DNA of 64,000 bases from Iris pallida. Lineage: Eukaryota > Streptophyta > Magnoliopsida > Asparagales > Iridaceae. Below are positions 1-10,800 of the stretch, one piece after another. The stretch is taken from NCBI GenBank assembly GCA_029216955.1, contig JANAVB010033217.1:62001-126000 (forward strand), in the 5' to 3' direction. The notes beneath the pieces are model-generated. The model worked only from the letters and a program-made list of their open reading frames with translations, ran no database searches and had not been told where the DNA came from. The translations under genes and the position numbers were made by a program. Numbering within the stretch: position 1 is the stretch's first letter; every line of letters begins with the position of its first letter.

Positions 1-2198
1 TCACTTTTACAATAGGAAGACTAATCATTAGTAAAGTATAGCTCAATTTGACCAACAGGAACATATCATGTTTTTCCTGATTATATGTTTCTAATAAGTA
101 CTTCACCTGATTACATTATTCTTGTGGGGAGGTCAATGGCTATCCAATACACGCTAGGTTTCTTTGGCCATGCAGACCTACCACAAACTACATCGCAATC
201 TTAGGAGTCCTTAGGTGTGAGATCATCCCAATACACACATATATGGCTGTGGTTTATGAGAGAAACTGGTAGTAATACTCATAATTGCAACATCATATTT
301 TAATTGGAGAACATAATCAGAGAGAAAGGAAATTGAGAGGAGACAATTTGATTTATAAAGGAGATGCATTTGAAAGGAAGGATCATAACATGGACAGAAA
401 AAAGTTTTCTCAAGAAGATTTCAAATGGACATAAAAGGATCGAAAGCCAGGCTAACTTTAGTTTTGTTACTGATGGGAAATGAATTTGTAAAGATTACGT
501 TGTAGGTCAAGATAGACAGTTTTAGGACTAAGATGTTGTAGGAAATCTGATGCAAAAACATGAAAGAAAATAGAGGATAATTGAGATATATGTCGTAGCA
601 ACTAGCAAGTAATATATGGATTGGCCTAAATGAGGAACATAAGTGGTGGCATTGTCAGATGGATGGAAACTAAGATATTGGATGCCATGGAAAAAATGAT
701 TGGAGCATAAGTGAACACTTGTGTTTAATCGCTAACAACATGTAATGACTAGCAGCATTAATTCCTTCTATTATAGAGGATAGGAGAATAGCGGGGTGAT
801 GTGCTGAGATGCTCCGATTGCATTGCACCTATACTTATTTCATCATCATCATCATCCAAGCTTTCTCCCATCAAAAATGTGTTGACGATGGAGCATAAGA
901 ACACTCCGTAAAAGATTTTTATGAGGATGTCGACCTGATATCAACCCTCTAAAGTTGGTGACACATTCCTAGTCACGGTACCTATGAGCATGAGAAAGTG
1001 ATGCCATAAAACTAAGATGATCAGTTGGTAGGTTGGTATACCTACCTTTTGGATAATGCAGTTTAAGCTCATGCAGCCAAGAAAACACCTTCAAAGTTCC
1101 CCTAGATTAAAATTTGAATACTTATTTATTAGAAATAAATTTCAGGATTATGAAAAGTGGTTTTTGGATGTGGTCTCTGCTAAAGTATGATGATGCTACA
1201 ATTATTTTCTAGTAAATAATAATAATGTTCAGTGTTATTGCTTTGATGTCTTTTATTTACGTTGTTTCACCAGATGAGGTCCTTGATGCTGGATGTGGAC
1301 ATTTACTTTGTTTTTGGTGAAACATATATACAGAGGCAATAGAAGTTATATATAGTATTACTCCTCTTAGCAAGTAGATAAAGTTGCTTAGAATATACTT
1401 GGTAAAGTTGGTGGAATGTCCTATGAATTTGTCTTTAGGAGGTGTTACAAACAAGAATCCTTCATGTTTAACCCTATTTAAACTTTTGTTATAGTTAAAA
1501 TAAGTTAAAATATCCTGTCACAATGAGTAGTTATCGCTCAATCATCGTTTGAAAATTTTCTAGTCAGTTTTTAGATCTTTTGCTGTCCATTAACAGGCAC
1601 GGCTACTTTACCCTTATCAATAGTACCTTTTTCTTAATTTTATATATGATTCTATGCCATATTGGTTATATAGCAGACGATAACCTGTAAATATATGATT
1701 TTGATCTTTCCTTGTGAGCTCTATTCTTCATTACCATCTTGTTCATAGATCACAAGTTTCTCCAGTAATGGTTACATGGCTTCCAACGTCACGAGTATCC
1801 ATCTAGGTTTATAGGTGCCTTTATTTGAGTGATTGTATGAAATCTCTCATCTATCTGTAAACTAGAGAAAAACAATGAAAATAATGGACATTACCTCTTG
1901 GAGTTTCAGGTAGGAAGGCACATACATTGGTTCCGGGCACTACCTAATCTTACTATATGCTTGGATTCTACATGACCGAGAAAAGGAATCAATCGAGAAT
2001 GTGTTTGGTGTGTGCACTGTGAAAGTGCATTATGAGGTATTAGCATAATTGGAGTCTCTATATCCTGTTCGTGTTTCTCATATTCTCTCATCATCATCTC
2101 GCAATGAGGAATGTCCATTCATGTTCATTCAGCTAACTTTTATATCTTTTTGTTACCTTTTCTTTCTTTTTTGATGTAATATTTGGAATGATAGAATA
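1..2198. other. Non-coding stretch, probably NECAP intron 1 or upstream DNA
   Basis: I see no supportable coding exon here on either strand. The first visible NECAP exon (7834) begins inside a codon, so an earlier exon must exist; a search of this stretch by eye for the expected N-terminal exon of the family found nothing. The stretch may therefore be intron 1 or upstream sequence. It holds one recognisable repeat, the RTE-like tail at about 838-1017, and ends at the target site of the copia element. Confidence 0.5.
838..1017 (-). repeat. RTE-like LINE 3' tail (copy 1)
   Basis: A run of ATC triplets is followed by a diverged segment that matches, over about 180 bases, another segment at 15749-15950 in the same orientation. 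Shared words include the CATCC-AAGC junction, GTCGACCTGAT and GAGCATGAGA/GAGCACGAGA. Read on the minus strand, the segment ends in repeated GAT triplets. From family knowledge, plant RTE LINEs end in short triplet tails after a conserved 3' UTR, so I infer a 5'-truncated RTE copy; no reverse transcriptase is present. Confidence 0.4.
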
Positions 2199-2203
2199 AA
2201 TAC

Positions 2204-2893
2204 TGTTGGGCGCGTGCGGAAGCATTTGCCAACCCACCTGACCAAAATTAACTCCCGTCTAACGGACACCAAGCACAAGATGAAGACAAGTATATGGCAG
2301 TGACGTACGTCACCTGGACAAATCCCAACCTTTAATAACTCAGATGAAATTACAAGATTGACAGAACTCACGTTGAACCCTTTACCATAATAGGTTCAAC
2401 CCCCTCACTACTCTCAAGAACAAAAACAGAAGATTACAATTGAGATCACTCATCAACTCGTAGCAATCTTTCTAACCGAAGTTGACGACTCCTCAATTAT
2501 ATCTTTTTCTTCCTTCTGTCTTGGATGCCGAAGTCCTAAGAGCAAAATACAGATTTTTTTCCTTAAATTTTCTTGTGGACAAGCACCCCGAATCTTCACT
2601 TTTGTGCTTTGTGCCTCCACCCTCACCCCATATATACAGGGTAAGAAAATCCTATTTTAGGTCATAATATGATTTCTTAATTAGGAAGCCCTCAAATAAG
2701 AATCCTATTACACCTAAAATAGCCATCAATTATCCTATTTTAGATCATAATAGAATTTCCTAAAATAAGAATCCTATTATATCTAAAATAGCACAACACC
2801 AATTATGGACATCCAAATCTAATCAAATCAAATATTTAATAAGATTTGGATTCCATAAGTATATTGTTACCAAATACATATTGGACTCCAATA
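2204..2893 (-). repeat. 3' LTR of gag-only copia element
   Basis: Left LTR, 690 bases, matching 5002-5696 over its whole length with scattered substitutions and small indels. The last bases are ATA where the other LTR has ACA. It contains internally repeated AT-rich words (CCTATTTTAG, AATCCTATTA). Confidence 0.88.
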
Positions 2894-2905
2894 ATCTTCT
2901 CCTCC
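2894..2905 (-). promoter_or_regulatory. Polypurine tract of the gag-only copia element
   Basis: Read on the minus strand, the bases just before the 3' LTR are GGAGGAGAAGATT, almost all purine. This is the position where plus-strand DNA synthesis is primed in LTR retrotransposons. Confidence 0.7.
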
Positions 2906-3055
2906 AGTCTGATGAGAGGGTATTGACCCCATGGATCCTCAACTGGACTCCATGCCTGTCGTCCCACGACAGAATTTCTGCTCCCCATGTCACTGCGATC
3001 CCCCGAGTTGCTTTGCATCTTTCTTTGTCTCCAGCTCCTCGACCGTTACGTCCAG

Positions 3056-3553
3056 CTAGCATCTCCTGCACCATGGGATCCTGCCGATATCAATGACACG
3101 ACCAAGACCGAAGTCCCTAACGATCAGCCTCACCGTAAGTCTTGGTTGTTTGTCCCCAACTTCCGTCTTCCATCGGAAAGTGTTAACGTTCCGACGAGCT
3201 TCTTCACCCTTGGCTGACCCAACCAAGCGGACAGTGCAATTCTCACAAGATTCGAACTCCTGAACCTGTCCATCTTCGTGTCCGAACTTGAAGCTCCCCC
3301 CATACACATGCGTCCTCGAGGAGAACTTCATGCACTGTGCATTCCGTCGATAACCCACAGCTCCCTTTGAACTGTGTGAATGATGATGCTCCCGCCTCGG
3401 ATTGAGTTTGCTGCAAAACTTGATCTCCTCCCTGGCTTCGAACTGTTGAAACCGATATCGTTCCGTGAAGATTTGGCAAACCACCTGTCGCCAAATCTGG
3501 ATCCGTAGAGCAACCCCCACCTGGAGACCGACCAGCTGTCTTGGGACCGACAA
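3056..3553 (-). other. Unrecognised 165-codon ORF downstream of gag-PR
   Basis: An open frame on the minus strand in the part of the element where integrase, RT and RNase H should be. It has no motif I recognise: no DDE pattern, no YVDD and no RNase H carboxylates. It is rich in basic residues and has several cysteines. It may be non-coding sequence that replaced pol, or a captured fragment. Another frame is open over part of the same stretch, which argues for chance. Coding status is unproven. Confidence 0.2.
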
Positions 3554-3655
3554 ACTGACCTCAATCTTTGACTCATCACCATCCGTCGCTTTGTCTCGAC
3601 GAACCGAATCCTACGTAACCCTCAAAGTATCTAGAAGGCTCTCCTCAGCAAGTTA

Positions 3656-4920
3656 TCAACGATCCACCTCCTGTCGAATACCCCTCGAGCCTCCATCCCG
3701 TGTCTGTGGCCTGCCTGTACAGCTCAGCGGCTTGAGCCTGTACATGCCACAACACAAATCTTCCTGAGCTAGCTGTTGGAAATCCTTCGCAAGCATCCAA
3801 TCTTTGCTCCCAAACAGACTGCGATAACCATTATCTGCCAGCCTCCCTACCGAAACCAAGTTGTAGCGCAAACTCGGTACATGTCGCACACCCCTGAGGA
3901 CGAGTTTCTCACCAAACTCCATCGTCAAGTGCATATCACCGATGCCTACAACTGCAGCCATCCCCTTGTCGCCCATCTTCACACATCCAAACCTGCTGCC
4001 GCGATATGACGTGAAGATCCTCCTATGTGGAGTGGCGCGATACGATGCCCCCGTGTCTATGACCCAGTCTCCATCATAACAAATGCCACAAGGTTTTTCT
4101 GTGTCGGTCACTGCGATGATGATATCTCCCATTGCTGTGAGATCCTCCTGATCATCCTTGCCTTTGGCCTTCTCAGCTTTGAGCTTCATGCAGTTTCTCT
4201 TGATATGATCCCTTTCGTCACAGTAATAGCAGCCCTCCTTGCATTTCACAATCGCAAGATCCCGAGAACTCTCTCCTGTCCTCGCCTGTGACTTGGGCCT
4301 TTCCTTTCCGTAGGAAGTCACTAGAGTGGACTCCTGTGACGATTTCACTTGCTTGCGCCGGACCTCCTCATTCAACAAGCTACTTTTGACTGCCTCTATT
4401 GTGACGACTCCATCAGGTGCGGAGTTGTTCACCGACACCACCGACGTCTCCCTGCTTTCCGACAGAGAACTCAAGAGTAGTAGGGCCTGAAGCTCATCAT
4501 CAATCACCATCTTCATCGCATACAGCTGATTGATGATACCCTGAACCTCGTTCACATGTTGTGCCACTGGGGTACCCTCCGTGTACTTCGAGTTGACGAG
4601 TTGGCGAATAAGAAATGCCTTATTGACAGCCGTCTTTCTTTCGTACAGCGAATGCAGCTTCTCCCACAATGCTTTTGTCGAACTCTCCATGGACACGTGG
4701 TGAAATACCGAATCATCCAACCATTGGCGGATGAATCTAACGGCCTTTCGATCCAGTCGTTTCGAGTCTTCAGTAGCTTTGTCTATTGGCTTTGCGCTGT
4801 CGCCCTCCAACGGACCATGCAAGTACTTGCACCAGAGTAGATCCTCCATCCTTGGCTTCCAATCGTCCAATTTTCTTCTGTGAGGGTGATCATGCGAGTG
4901 TTCATCTGCTCTGTAGACAT
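3656..4920 (-). pseudogene. Copia gag with zinc knuckle and protease start
   Basis: The likely gag start is the ATG at 4920 (MSTEQMN...); an apparent one-base indel near 4870 moves the frame to the long 404-codon ORF. That frame shows the copia gag core (WKPRMEDLLWCKYL, then LWEKLHSLYER), a CCHC zinc knuckle (C-x2-C-x4-H-x4-C, about residue 215) and the aspartic protease motif WVIDTGAS (about residue 270), followed by the HVPSLRYNLVSV region before integrase in this superfamily. The protein stops at 3656 and integrase, RT and RNase H are absent. Gag packages the RNA; the protease would process gag. Confidence 0.85.
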
Positions 4921-4987
4921 GGTTGCCAGAACCTCCAAAGTTCTGATACCAATTGTTGGGTATCAGACCAGAACGAATTGAACCTTC

Positions 4988-4999
4988 GCTCTGATACTA
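4988..4999 (-). promoter_or_regulatory. Primer binding site, initiator-Met tRNA type
   Basis: Just inside the 5' LTR the minus strand reads TAGTATCAGAGC. This differs by one base from TGGTATCAGAGC, the complement of the plant initiator-Met tRNA 3' end used by most copia elements. Confidence 0.75.
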
Positions 5000-5001
5000 A
5001 T

Positions 5002-5696
5002 TGTTGGGCGTGTGCGGAAGCGTTTGTCAACCCACCTGACCAAAACCAACCCCCGTCTAACGGACATCAAGCACAAGATGAGGACAAGTATATGGCGGTG
5101 ACGTACGTCACCTGGACAAATTCCAGCCTTTAATAAGTCAGATAAAATTACAAGATTGACAGAACTCACATTGAACCCTTTGTCCTAATAGGTTCAACTC
5201 CTTCACCACTCTCAAGAAGAAAAACAGAATATTACAATTGAGATCACTCACCAGCCCGTAGCAATCTCCCTAACCGAAGTTGACGACTCATCGATTAGAT
5301 CTTTTTCTTCCTTCTGTCTTGGATGACGAAGTCCTAAGAGAAAAGTACGGACTTTCTTTTAGATTTTTTTGTGGACAAGCACCCCAAATCTCCACTTTTG
5401 TGCTTATTCTTTGTGCCTCCACCCTCACCCCATATATATAGGATGAGAAAATCCTATTTTAGGTCATAATATGATTTCTTAATTAGGAAGCTCTCAAATA
5501 AGAATCCTATTACACCTAAAATAGTCCATCAATTATCCTATTATAGATCATAATAGGATTTCCTAAAATAAGAATCCTATTATATCTAAAATAGCACAAC
5601 ACCAATTATGGACATCCAAATCTAATCAAATCAAATATTTAATAAGATTTGGATTCCACAAGTATGTTGTTATCAAATCCAGATTGGACTCCAACA
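5002..5696 (-). repeat. 5' LTR of gag-only copia element
   Basis: Right LTR, 695 bases, TGTTGGGCG to ACTCCAACA, next to the TSD copy AATAC at 5697-5701. Transcription would run right to left from here. Confidence 0.88.
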
Positions 5697-5701
5697 AATA
5701 C

Positions 5702-6665
5702 AAGTGGTCTTTGTTTAGGAAATGACCTTAACTGGATTAGATAAATTTGTTAATAAACCTGCCAGATTTACCCCTTACTGCAAACACATGGTCTGTACTT
5801 CAGCGGTACTACTACAGATCTCTGAACATACTCATGTCAAATCATGTAGGTCCTCAAACAATTAGAATACATAATACAATGTAAACGTAGGACCCAAGCT
5901 GTCAGTTCTGTAGATGTTTATCTAAGAACTTGGCCATTGATCACAATAATCCATATTGTCTGGTTGTTTCTAGCAGAAAATCTAGAAAAGTAGTTGGGTT
6001 CATAACAAGAGGTTAATCATGACATATTTCACAGGGAACTTGATAATTTCAGAAAGTATATAAAAGAGTATAGATTGCAATCTTCCCTTGTTGCCTCTTA
6101 TTTTCCATACTTATCAGTAATTCATCTTCATACAATAGGTTGTTATAGCTGCCTCTCACACTTACGCTTGTCAATCTGTCTGGTAGAACCAAACATGTTA
6201 CGGAGGAATTAATTATTTGAGGTTTCATTAGTTGGTTGAGTTTTATTTAATATGTTGGGAGACTTGTGTATAGATTGATAGTTAGTGAACTAGACATCGT
6301 TCTACCGCCGATGCTGCGGCGTAGGTTGGACGTACCCACGGCCTCATGCCCCTATACCGGGTGCGGGTCGTGATAATGCCTTATTCCAGAAAAATGTCTA
6401 AAATTATCGTTCTAGAAGAACTTCATCATCATACTAGAAGAACACCATAAAAGCATCATTTCAGACGAACGAATCATGTCATACTTCCTATTTATCTAAT
6501 TTTGACAAAATTAGGAGAAATTATTTCTTATATTTTATTACAAATGAATTATTAGATGCTTACTCAATTATGCTATATAAATAGTTATAACAACTATGAA
6601 TCTATCTTCTAATAGAAGTAAGTACCAAAAGAACCAAACAAAGGTACCAAATGAGTAAGTTCTAC
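5702..6665. other. Non-coding stretch between copia element and copia remnant
   Basis: No coding exon seen. The only recognisable item is the short gypsy LTR tip at 6290-6376. The rest is AT-rich sequence without motifs I can name, presumably intronic. Confidence 0.45.
6290..6376 (+). repeat. 85-bp tip of a Tekay-like gypsy LTR
   Basis: The words GTTCTACCGCCGATGCTGCG, GTTGGACGTACCCACG and GGTGCGGGTCGTGATA match, in the same order, the reverse complement of the first 85-90 bases of the LTRs at 27241 and 34807. Only the LTR end survives, and its last bases are GTGATA instead of GTGACA. It is a small relic of the family that is nearly complete farther right. Confidence 0.8.
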
Positions 6666-6671
6666 ATTAAG

Positions 6672-6745
6672 AAGTGGACAGAAGCCAGCCGTTGATCACT
6701 TCAAATTCTTTGGGTGCATTGCATATGCCAACATTCCAGATGAAA
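6672..6745 (+). pseudogene. Copia integrase C-terminal fragment
   Basis: The plus strand encodes KPAVDHFKFFGCIAYANIPD, the conserved segment after the copia integrase core (usual form K-P-S-V-x-H-L-R-x-F-G-C). About 25 codons are recognisable before the match is lost. It points opposite to the neighbouring RT-connection fragment at 6885-7430, so this copia remnant has been inverted internally. Confidence 0.7.
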
Positions 6746-6884
6746 AGATGGTCCCAAATGAGAACTTCCAAACTTTTCAAGTCCTCTCTTAAAAGAGCAA
6801 CCAAACCTGCCATCACCCTCCAGGGAGATATAACAGTAACCCTTGAAGAACCTGTCACTAGTACAAAGCATGTATAAGCATTCC

Positions 6885-7430
6885 CTAACGAACTGAGATT
6901 ACCGCCCCAAACGATTGTTTTTCTCTATAGGTCTATTCTCCTCATTCATGGCCTTTTGCCATTTAGAATCTTTGAAAACTTCTTGAAATGTGATGGGATC
7001 ACAATCTGAAAATAAAGCAAAATGGGCAAGTGTATCAACATCATCAGATTGTTATCACCACTAACCTCATAATCCATCATCCATGCCGGATTACTTTTTA
7101 TTCGTTGAGGTCGAGAGGTTGCTCTTGCTGTCTGGGTTTCATCTGTATAGGCTTCATCTGTCTGGGCTTCATCTGTATAGGCTTCATCTGACTGGGCTTC
7201 ATTGGAGTTGGGTGGTTGCGGCAACTGCTGGTATGGCTGTAGCAATATAGTATTAATGGAAGGAGTTAGTTGCTGCGTTTCTGCTCATTCGTCAAAACTC
7301 ATAGGTATTTATTATTTCCCTGCACATTTTTTAGTCCAATTCCATATTCTCTTTTCATCAACAATAACATCCCGGCTGAACACAATCTTCTTTGTGATAG
7401 GATTGAACAACTTGTAGGCTTTTGATTGTT
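6885..7430 (-). pseudogene. Copia integrase-RT connection fragment, inverted
   Basis: On the minus strand the order is SKAYKLFNPITKKIVFSRDV (integrase end), an acidic linker with repeated TDEAYTDEAQ units (7131-7200), RPQRIKSNPAWMMDYEV, and then ALFSDCDPITFQEVFKDSKW near the start of RT. At least one frame change lies between the linker and the last block. The RT catalytic part is missing. Confidence 0.75.
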
Positions 7431-7833
7431 TGTTAACACATTTGTCACCGTTGTCATCGTATGGAGCATGATTCTCATGTCAGTGTATGTGTGTGCTTTG
7501 TTGTAAATAAATTCCCAAATCGAAATAGCAACTTGCTGAATGCCCTGACAGCAGAAGGATTAGCTGCTAAATTCTAGCTTGGATGAGGATCTCTAATATT
7601 TGTTAAATTTATAGCTTGTGCTGTTGGATTGGCTATGTTCTATTTTCTTGAGATAAAAATGTTATATTTTATTGTCATGTATTTTTCTTCAATATGGCAT
7701 GTCTAAAAACTTCCCCTCTATTCAACTTCTGAACCACAATCATACATGTGTCTGTGAGATGATCACAGTATATGGAAGTTCTTAAAAGTCTGTCCTGAAG
7801 TTGAAGAGATCTGAATATTTAGCTAATTGTTAG
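7431..7833. other. Non-coding stretch, intron before the first visible NECAP exon
   Basis: Nothing coding is seen. It ends with the acceptor TTGTTAG at 7827-7833 used for the exon starting at 7834. Confidence 0.55.
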
Positions 7834-10800
7834 GGCTGATGAATGGGATGTCAACAAATGGAACTGGGAGGGTACAGTGAAGGTCGTTAGTAAGGGAGAG
7901 GAGTGCATTATTAAACTCGAAGACAAGACCACAGGTACATTTATCTTCTATCTCCATTCAGCTATCTTTTATTAGTTGAAATGCTTCTTCTCCAACAATC
8001 AACAAGATACTGAGAAGGAAAAACAAAGAGAACGAAAGATTGATGTCTTCATCAATTTTCTTGCTATCTGATCACTGGTTTCATCTGAAACAGGGGAGCT
8101 TTATGCTAGAGCATTTCTCAGGAACCGAGAGCCACATCCAGTGGAGCCTGTAATCAACAGCAGCAGGTTTGTTATCGTCTTCGCCTTCCAGGAAAAGAAG
8201 TCCAAATCATATTCACTTACATCTTTGGGTTACACAAGATATCGTTTGGTCTAAGCTATCATCTCTTGCTTCTTCAGATACTTCGTTCTCCGAGTTGAAG
8301 AAAATATTGGTAAGTTTATCGTCTTGACACACATTTAAATTTCTCTTGTTAACTTCATGTTTTTCTTCTTCCTTACAATCTGGGAGCATGGTTCTTCTGA
8401 ATGAAGTCCAACAATTAAAGGAATCCTTGGTTAAAAAAACCTTGACTTTTAATTTGAATTTAATTTTGGCAACCAAACATTTATACTGTATAGATTTCTA
8501 GTCACTCGGAAGATCTGTGGAGGTATTTGGATATGTATATATAATTTTCTAGAATTGTCGCACAAAACATACTGAAAGCCGTAGTAAGATAATTAAATAC
8601 AATTCTAAGGGAGGAAAAGCAAGCAATAAAGTCAATTGTTAGAGTGAATTTTTTGTTGAGTCAATTTAAAACTCGTTTAATTAGACAAATTATTCTCATG
8701 TCAAAAACTCAGATTCAATAAGTGTTATTGCCGAGGCACAATTTTCGATGGAAAATTCTGAAACTGAAACAATTGTATAGACAACGTTTCAAATGCAACA
8801 CCTTAAAGAAGATGTGCAACAGAGATCTTGGAGGATTATGAATTACGAGGATCTAAAAAGATTCTACGTAATACACAAAAATCTAAAGAGACTTTGTGCA
8901 AGCGACTATCGGCAGTAGAGCTTCTAAAAAGAAGTTACTGTAAAAGGCAACAGCAGCGATGACAGGTGAGAATGAAATGCTGGGGTGAATGAACCACCAT
9001 TGCTCAAAGCTTTATTCGCCCCACACGAGCACGAACAGCTTCCAGGAACCAGCAAGTTCACGAAGAACTTCTGGAACGCTCGTAAGTCAATATTTGAGAC
9101 TTGAACGGGCTTCCTGGACTTAACAGACTCCCTCAACTCTCTTCTTGATGCATCTTTCAAAGGAGGCCAAGGGGCTCTATTTATAGAGTGGAGTTGAGAC
9201 TTCACCTCTTCTCCTATCCGATGTGGGACTAAAATACCAATACTCAAAAATAGAGTTTGATATTTTAGATCATCCCACAATCAGCATAGAAGTGTGCCAG
9301 TCCGCGCCTACCCCCCGAACAGTCCCGTGCATGCACGAGACATCCTGGAGTCCGTGTCCGAGTCCGAGTCCGCACAACAAAAATTAACTTGCATCCTTGT
9401 TGGATTTAATCATTTTTCCTTCTAGGAAAATACTTCCACATGGCACAAACTTGTGCCCCACTACACCTCATGTGCACACCTCAACACAAGCAATGCATTA
9501 TATTGAGATACTCACCATTTGGTATAGCCGATGTGGGACTATCTTTTCTAGTCCAAAGGCAAAAACACCAACAATAAGAACCTTACATTTAATTGTTACC
9601 TGAGGTTCATGCTGCTGTATTTGGTAGACAATTTCTGGTCGTGGGGTGCCTTGATGAGAGAATATTTTGAAATATAGTTGAAACCCAGGGGACAAGTAAA
9701 AGTAGCTCTTATTCTAAAAAAATAACAGGTTTCAGATAGGATTTAACTAGAACTGCAGGGCTGAAAAATAACAACTTAGTTTCGTCTCCTGATAATTGCC
9801 AACAAACTAAAGGTTACCACCTATTTATAGGCATGCCACCCATGAGGAAATATTTAAAACCCTGCGATACCGACTTTATCTCACCTTCTGATGACTGTGA
9901 AGAAACTAAAGTTTCCTCCTATATATAGGTATACCACCCAAAAGTAAATATATAAAACCCTAAGATATGACCTAGAAAACTTTCTCAATCACGAAATCTC
10001 ATCCACATGACGCCAACCATGCAGATCAACGTGAGCAGTAGGAAAAGAAGAAAAAAGAAAATAAAAAGAAAAGCTGTCTTTGGATCTTAAATACCTTTGT
10101 AAGCTCAATAACCCAATCCGATAAGTTAAAAATTTATTTTGGAGTTGGTTAGAGTTGGTTTTATTTTTCAACCTTCTGGTATTAAACTTGACAATGATGC
10201 TTGCCACACCCGCAGGAGGTCGACTACGGCATGCTTTCATCGGCATAGGTTTCCGAGAAAGAACTCAAGCTTATGACTTCCAGGCCGCACTTTATGACCA
10301 TATGAAGTATCCTTCCATATCATTAACTGCCCACTTCTGTTGGCTTATGGAGATTTTGAATTTAATATTGTCAATTACTTTGGATTGAAATTGGGATTAT
10401 ACTTTTTTATACGATACACCTAGTTTTGCAATACAGCTCCAAGAAATTGTTATTCCTTTATCTTAAAGATATCTAAACAAAAAGAAGACTGCTGAAGAGA
10501 TGGAACAGCACTACCAGAAGACATCATCAGTTGATTACAGCCTAAAAGAAGGAGAAACCCTTGTTCTCCAAATAAATAATGTAAGTCTTTTCTGTTTTAG
10601 CAGTCAAATTTTAATCACGTGAGAACATTCTCATGCCCCTTGCTGCTTGTGCTGTTGGTACATGTTCGTGATACAATAATGAGGCAGATGTTTTCTCCAT
10701 CAACGGGCGCTAATCATTGAATATGTGGAAGCCTGCAGTCTCCAAGTGTAATAGCTTGAGAGTATATTAGCATGCTTTCGAGTTAGTGGGTAATTGGAGC

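Larger units (their letters stand above)
2204..5696 (-). mobile_element. Gag-only Ty1/copia LTR retrotransposon with intact ends and TSD
   Basis: Two direct repeats of about 690 bases (2204-2893 and 5002-5696) start TGTTGGGCG and end in ACTCCAACA (the left copy ends ATA by one substitution). The 5-bp target duplication AATAC is at 2199-2203 and 5697-5701. Coding is on the minus strand, so the right repeat is the 5' LTR. The 2.1-kb interior carries gag and a protease start but no integrase, RT or RNase H. This is the layout of a non-autonomous terminal-repeat element with a GAG domain (TR-GAG). It lies upstream of the first visible NECAP exon. Confidence 0.9.

Noticed and set aside
1..7833. 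A search for the N-terminal NECAP exon upstream of 7834.
   Set aside because: No open segment with the expected N-terminal residues and a matching donor was found; I left the gene 5' partial.
10504..10518. CACTACCAGAAGA looks like the left terminal repeat of the CACTA element.
   Set aside because: It is inside NECAP exon 5, encodes conserved residues (H-Y-Q-K) of that family, and the transposon genes begin much farther right. Coincidence.
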